Positions 61,795-64,000 of a stretch of 64,000 nucleotides of DNA are shown one piece after another. Position numbers and translations under genes: made by a program. This DNA is from Akkermansia muciniphila. GTDB lineage: Bacteria; Verrucomicrobiota; Verrucomicrobiia; Verrucomicrobiales; V1-33. Below the pieces are notes generated by a model that was not told the DNA's origin, searched no databases, and worked only from the letters and a program-made list of their open reading frames with translations. Positions within the stretch are counted from its first letter, which is position 1. Each line of letters begins with the position of its first letter. The stretch lies in NCBI GenBank assembly GCA_945861415.1, contig CAMAUV010000001.1:185194-249193 (forward strand), given 5' to 3'.

Positions 61795-64000
61795 ATGCAC
61801 CGTTCACTGTTCTGCCTCCTCCTCACACTGTCACCGCTGACTGCCGGTGAGGGCGAGGCATTTTTCGAATCCAAAATCCGCCCGCTGCTCATCGAACACT
61901 GCATCGAGTGCCACGGGGAGAAGAAAACCAAAGGCGGGCTGCGGCTGGACTCCCGCGGCGGATGGGAAACCGGCGGCGACAGCGGGCCGGCCATCACTCC
62001 CGGCGACACGGAGGCCAGTCTGCTGGTGAAAGCCGTACGCTATCGCCACGACGATTTCGCCATGCCCCCGGAGCGCAAGTTGCCCGATGCCCACATCGCT
62101 TTGCTGGAAGAATGGGTGCGCATGGGCGCGCCCGATCCGCGCTCAGAGGCACCATCGAAAACAGCCGCTGCCAAACCGATGAGCGTGGAGGAGGGAAAGA
62201 ACTTCCGGTCGTGGCAGCCGGTGCGCAAACCACCCGTGCCCGCCGTGCAGAATACCGCATGGCCGCGGAGCGACATCGACCGCTTCGTGCTCGCAGAAAT
62301 GGAGCGCCGGAACTTGCGCCCCGGCCCGGATGCGTATGAGCAGGCGCTCGTCCGCCGCCTGCATTTCACAATCACGGGTCTGCCGCCGGAAAAAGAGGCG
62401 GGGGACATCCTGCGCCTTATTGATGAATTGATTGCCTCGCCGCAGCATGCCGAGCGCATGGCCGGCCACTGGCTGGACCTGACGCGATTCGCCGAAAGCA
62501 GCGGCGGCGGGCGCACTCTGCTCTTCAAGGACGCATGGCGATACCGCGACTGGGTCATCGGCGCCTTTCGCGAAAACCGCCCGCTGGACCGCATGATCCG
62601 CGAACTGCTCGCCGGCGACCTCCTGCCCGCGGACAGTACAGAGAAACGCGAACAACAACTCACCGCCACCGCCTTCCTCGCGCTCGGCCCCACCAACTAC
62701 GAGGAGCAGGACAAGCAGCAACTCCGCTTCGACATCATTGACGAGCAGATCGACACCATCGGCAAAGCCTTCATGGGGCAAACGCTGGGCTGCGCACGCT
62801 GCCATGATCACAAGTTCGATCCCATCACCCAGCGCGACTACTACGCGCTCGCCGGCATTTTCGCCAGCACGCGCACCCTCCACAATTACACGGACAACGT
62901 CGCACGCTGGATCGAGACGCCGCTGCCGGTTGGAGAAGAGGTGGATCAGCGCTTCGCCGCGCACGATGTCCTCATTACCACGCAGTCGAAAGCCGTGGAG
63001 GAACTCCGCTCGCAGAAACCGGACGGTGCCGAGAAGACCGATCCGGAACTCAAGGAAGCCATCAAAAAGCTCGCGCAATTGAAGAAAGCCGCGCCGCCCC
63101 GTCCGGTGGCGATGTCCATCGCCGATGACAAGAAGCCTGGCGGCACGGAGATTCGCGTGCGCGGTCTGGTGCATCAAAAAGGCGCGCCCGTTCCCCGCGG
63201 CACGCCTGCCGTCGCCGGTCCGTCGCCGGAGTTTCCTGACAATCAAAGCGGCCGCCTGCAACTGGCGGAGTGGCTGGCCAGCACCTCGCATCCGCTCACG
63301 GCGCGCGTGTATGTGAACCGCGTCTGGTGCTGGCTCACCGGCGAGGGGCTCGTGCGCAGCGTGGACAATTTCGGCGTCACCGGTGACGCCCCCACGCATC
63401 CTGAACTGCTCGACTGGCTTGCTGCGCGCTTCATGGAGGAAGGCTGGAGCACCCGCTGGCTTGTGCGTGAAATCGTCATCTCGCGCACGTGGCAACTCGC
63501 CGCCGGAGCGCCGCCCGCAGAGGATCCCGACAACCGCATGCTCACCCGTGCGCATCGCCGCCGGCTGGATGCCTCACAGATCCGCGATGCCATTCTCGCA
63601 GCTGCAGGCACGCTCGACCGGCAAATTGGCGGGCCGAACATCGAAGGTGCCGGCGTCATCGATGCCAACGACACCTCCTCTCAGAACGTGGAATACGGCT
63701 ACGTATTCAAAGACACCCGCCGCAGCCTTTACACGCCCGCGTTCCGCAACCGCCGGCACGAACTCTTCGAGGTCTTCGACTTCGCCGACATCAATGCCCC
63801 CGCCGGACGGCGCAATGTGAGCACCGTGGCCCCGCAGGCGCTCTATCTGCTCAACAGTCCGTTCATTCACGAGCAGGCGCGAATTGCCGCGACGCGCCTG
63901 CTGGCGGAGCCGGGCGACGACTCCGCACGCCTCGACCATGCCTGCCGCATCACTCTGGGGCGCCTGCCCGCCGCCAGCGAGCGCGAGTCTCTCACCCGCG
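61795..64000 (+). CDS. PSCyt1/DUF1549/DUF1553 protein (runs off the window)
   Basis: At least 735 residues; the 3' end is outside the window. The ATG at 61795 opens into a signal peptide (MHRSLFCLLLTLSPLTAG). Haem motif Cys36-x-x-Cys39-His40 ('CIECHGEKKTKGGLRLDS'), then DUF1549 ('HFTITGLPPEKE', 'WLDLTRFAESSGGG'), 'CARCHDHKFDPITQRDYY', and DUF1553 ('RVYVNRVWCWLTGEGLVRSVDNFGVTGDAPTHPELLDW'). The frame is open throughout. It is the third such gene here; a DUF1501 gene is likely to follow outside the window. Exported; role not established. Confidence 0.92.
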   Translation, partial: MHRSLFCLLLTLSPLTAGEGEAFFESKIRPLLIEHCIECHGEKKTKGGLRLDSRGGWETGGDSGPAITPGDTEASLLVKAVRYRHDDFAMPPERKLPDAHIALLEEWVRMGAPDPRSEAPSKTAAAKPMSVEEGKNFRSWQPVRKPPVPAVQNTAWPRSDIDRFVLAEMERRNLRPGPDAYEQALVRRLHFTITGLPPEKEAGDILRLIDELIASPQHAERMAGHWLDLTRFAESSGGGRTLLFKDAWRYRDWVIGAFRENRPLDRMIRELLAGDLLPADSTEKREQQLTATAFLALGPTNYEEQDKQQLRFDIIDEQIDTIGKAFMGQTLGCARCHDHKFDPITQRDYYALAGIFASTRTLHNYTDNVARWIETPLPVGEEVDQRFAAHDVLITTQSKAVEELRSQKPDGAEKTDPELKEAIKKLAQLKKAAPPRPVAMSIADDKKPGGTEIRVRGLVHQKGAPVPRGTPAVAGPSPEFPDNQSGRLQLAEWLASTSHPLTARVYVNRVWCWLTGEGLVRSVDNFGVTGDAPTHPELLDWLAARFMEEGWSTRWLVREIVISRTWQLAAGAPPAEDPDNRMLTRAHRRRLDASQIRDAILAAAGTLDRQIGGPNIEGAGVIDANDTSSQNVEYGYVFKDTRRSLYTPAFRNRRHELFEVFDFADINAPAGRRNVSTVAPQALYLLNSPFIHEQARIAATRLLAEPGDDSARLDHACRITLGRLPAASERESLTR

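Noticed and set aside
1-64000. CRISPR arrays, prophage or large integrative element
   Set aside because: No regularly spaced direct repeats, phage structural genes or integrase-tRNA junction were seen; the only clear mobile element is the IS3-family copy.

Overview
The window is GC-rich, densely coded DNA that looks like a chromosome segment of a Verrucomicrobiota (PVC-group) bacterium. The evidence is three genes for PSCyt1/DUF1549/DUF1553 proteins (two of them next to DUF1501 genes), a PVC-type beta-propeller dehydrogenase, a PEP-CTERM protein, a Cys-type sulfatase, very large secreted LamG/CotH/LTD proteins, and an LptD-like protein that implies a Gram-negative outer membrane. I could run no searches; families were recognised by motif.

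Layout. 1-2278: end of a 2-oxoacid dehydrogenase E1 beta gene, the E2 gene and an SDR. 2460-7778: DUF1553, DUF1501 and sulfatase genes. 7918-11832: a secreted alginate-lyase-like multidomain protein. 11870-16022 (minus): xseB-dxs, ridA, terC/alx-like and hpf-like genes. 16157-20399: NhaR-like LysR regulator, pseudopilin, infA (minus) and glycyl-tRNA synthetase. 20646-22041: a probable IS110-type remnant and an IS3-family element whose orfA is frameshifted. 22057-26616 (minus): DUF1553 plus DUF1501 pair. 26958-34202: PEP-CTERM protein, two tandem FG-GAP/UnbV lipoproteins and an AraC regulator. 34303-40128: 1941-residue CotH/LTD protein. 40195-40284 (minus): tRNA-Ser(CGA). 40791-44092: PVC dehydrogenase and a VKOR-DsbA fusion. 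44253-48044: subtilisin/kexin-like protease. 48187-56034: LptD-like protein and a Yej/Opp-type peptide ABC transporter in one tight operon. 56199-57093 (minus): rhodanese gene and a decayed CoA-disulfide-reductase-like pseudogene. 57304-60485: acylphosphatase, PBP2-like transpeptidase and a small cytochrome c. 60559-64000: alpha/beta hydrolase (minus) and the start of a third DUF1549/DUF1553 gene.

Most striking result. The two FG-GAP/UnbV genes (27822-30833 and 30830-33340) each contain one in-frame UGA at the same homologous position (29685-29687 and 32666-32668). Both reading frames continue as well-conserved protein. Exactly 11 nt after each UGA is a 6-bp hairpin with the same GGUC loop; the stem sequences differ between copies but still pair. 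This is the geometry of a bacterial SECIS element, so both genes are best read as selenoprotein genes (Sec622 and Sec613). The first also has a C-terminal thioredoxin-like CxxC domain, and an AraC-type regulator follows in the same direction. I know of no described selenoprotein family of this architecture, but I could not search for one.

Taken together, the region is rich in exported oxidoreductase, disulfide and polymer-degradation functions, interspersed with ordinary housekeeping genes.
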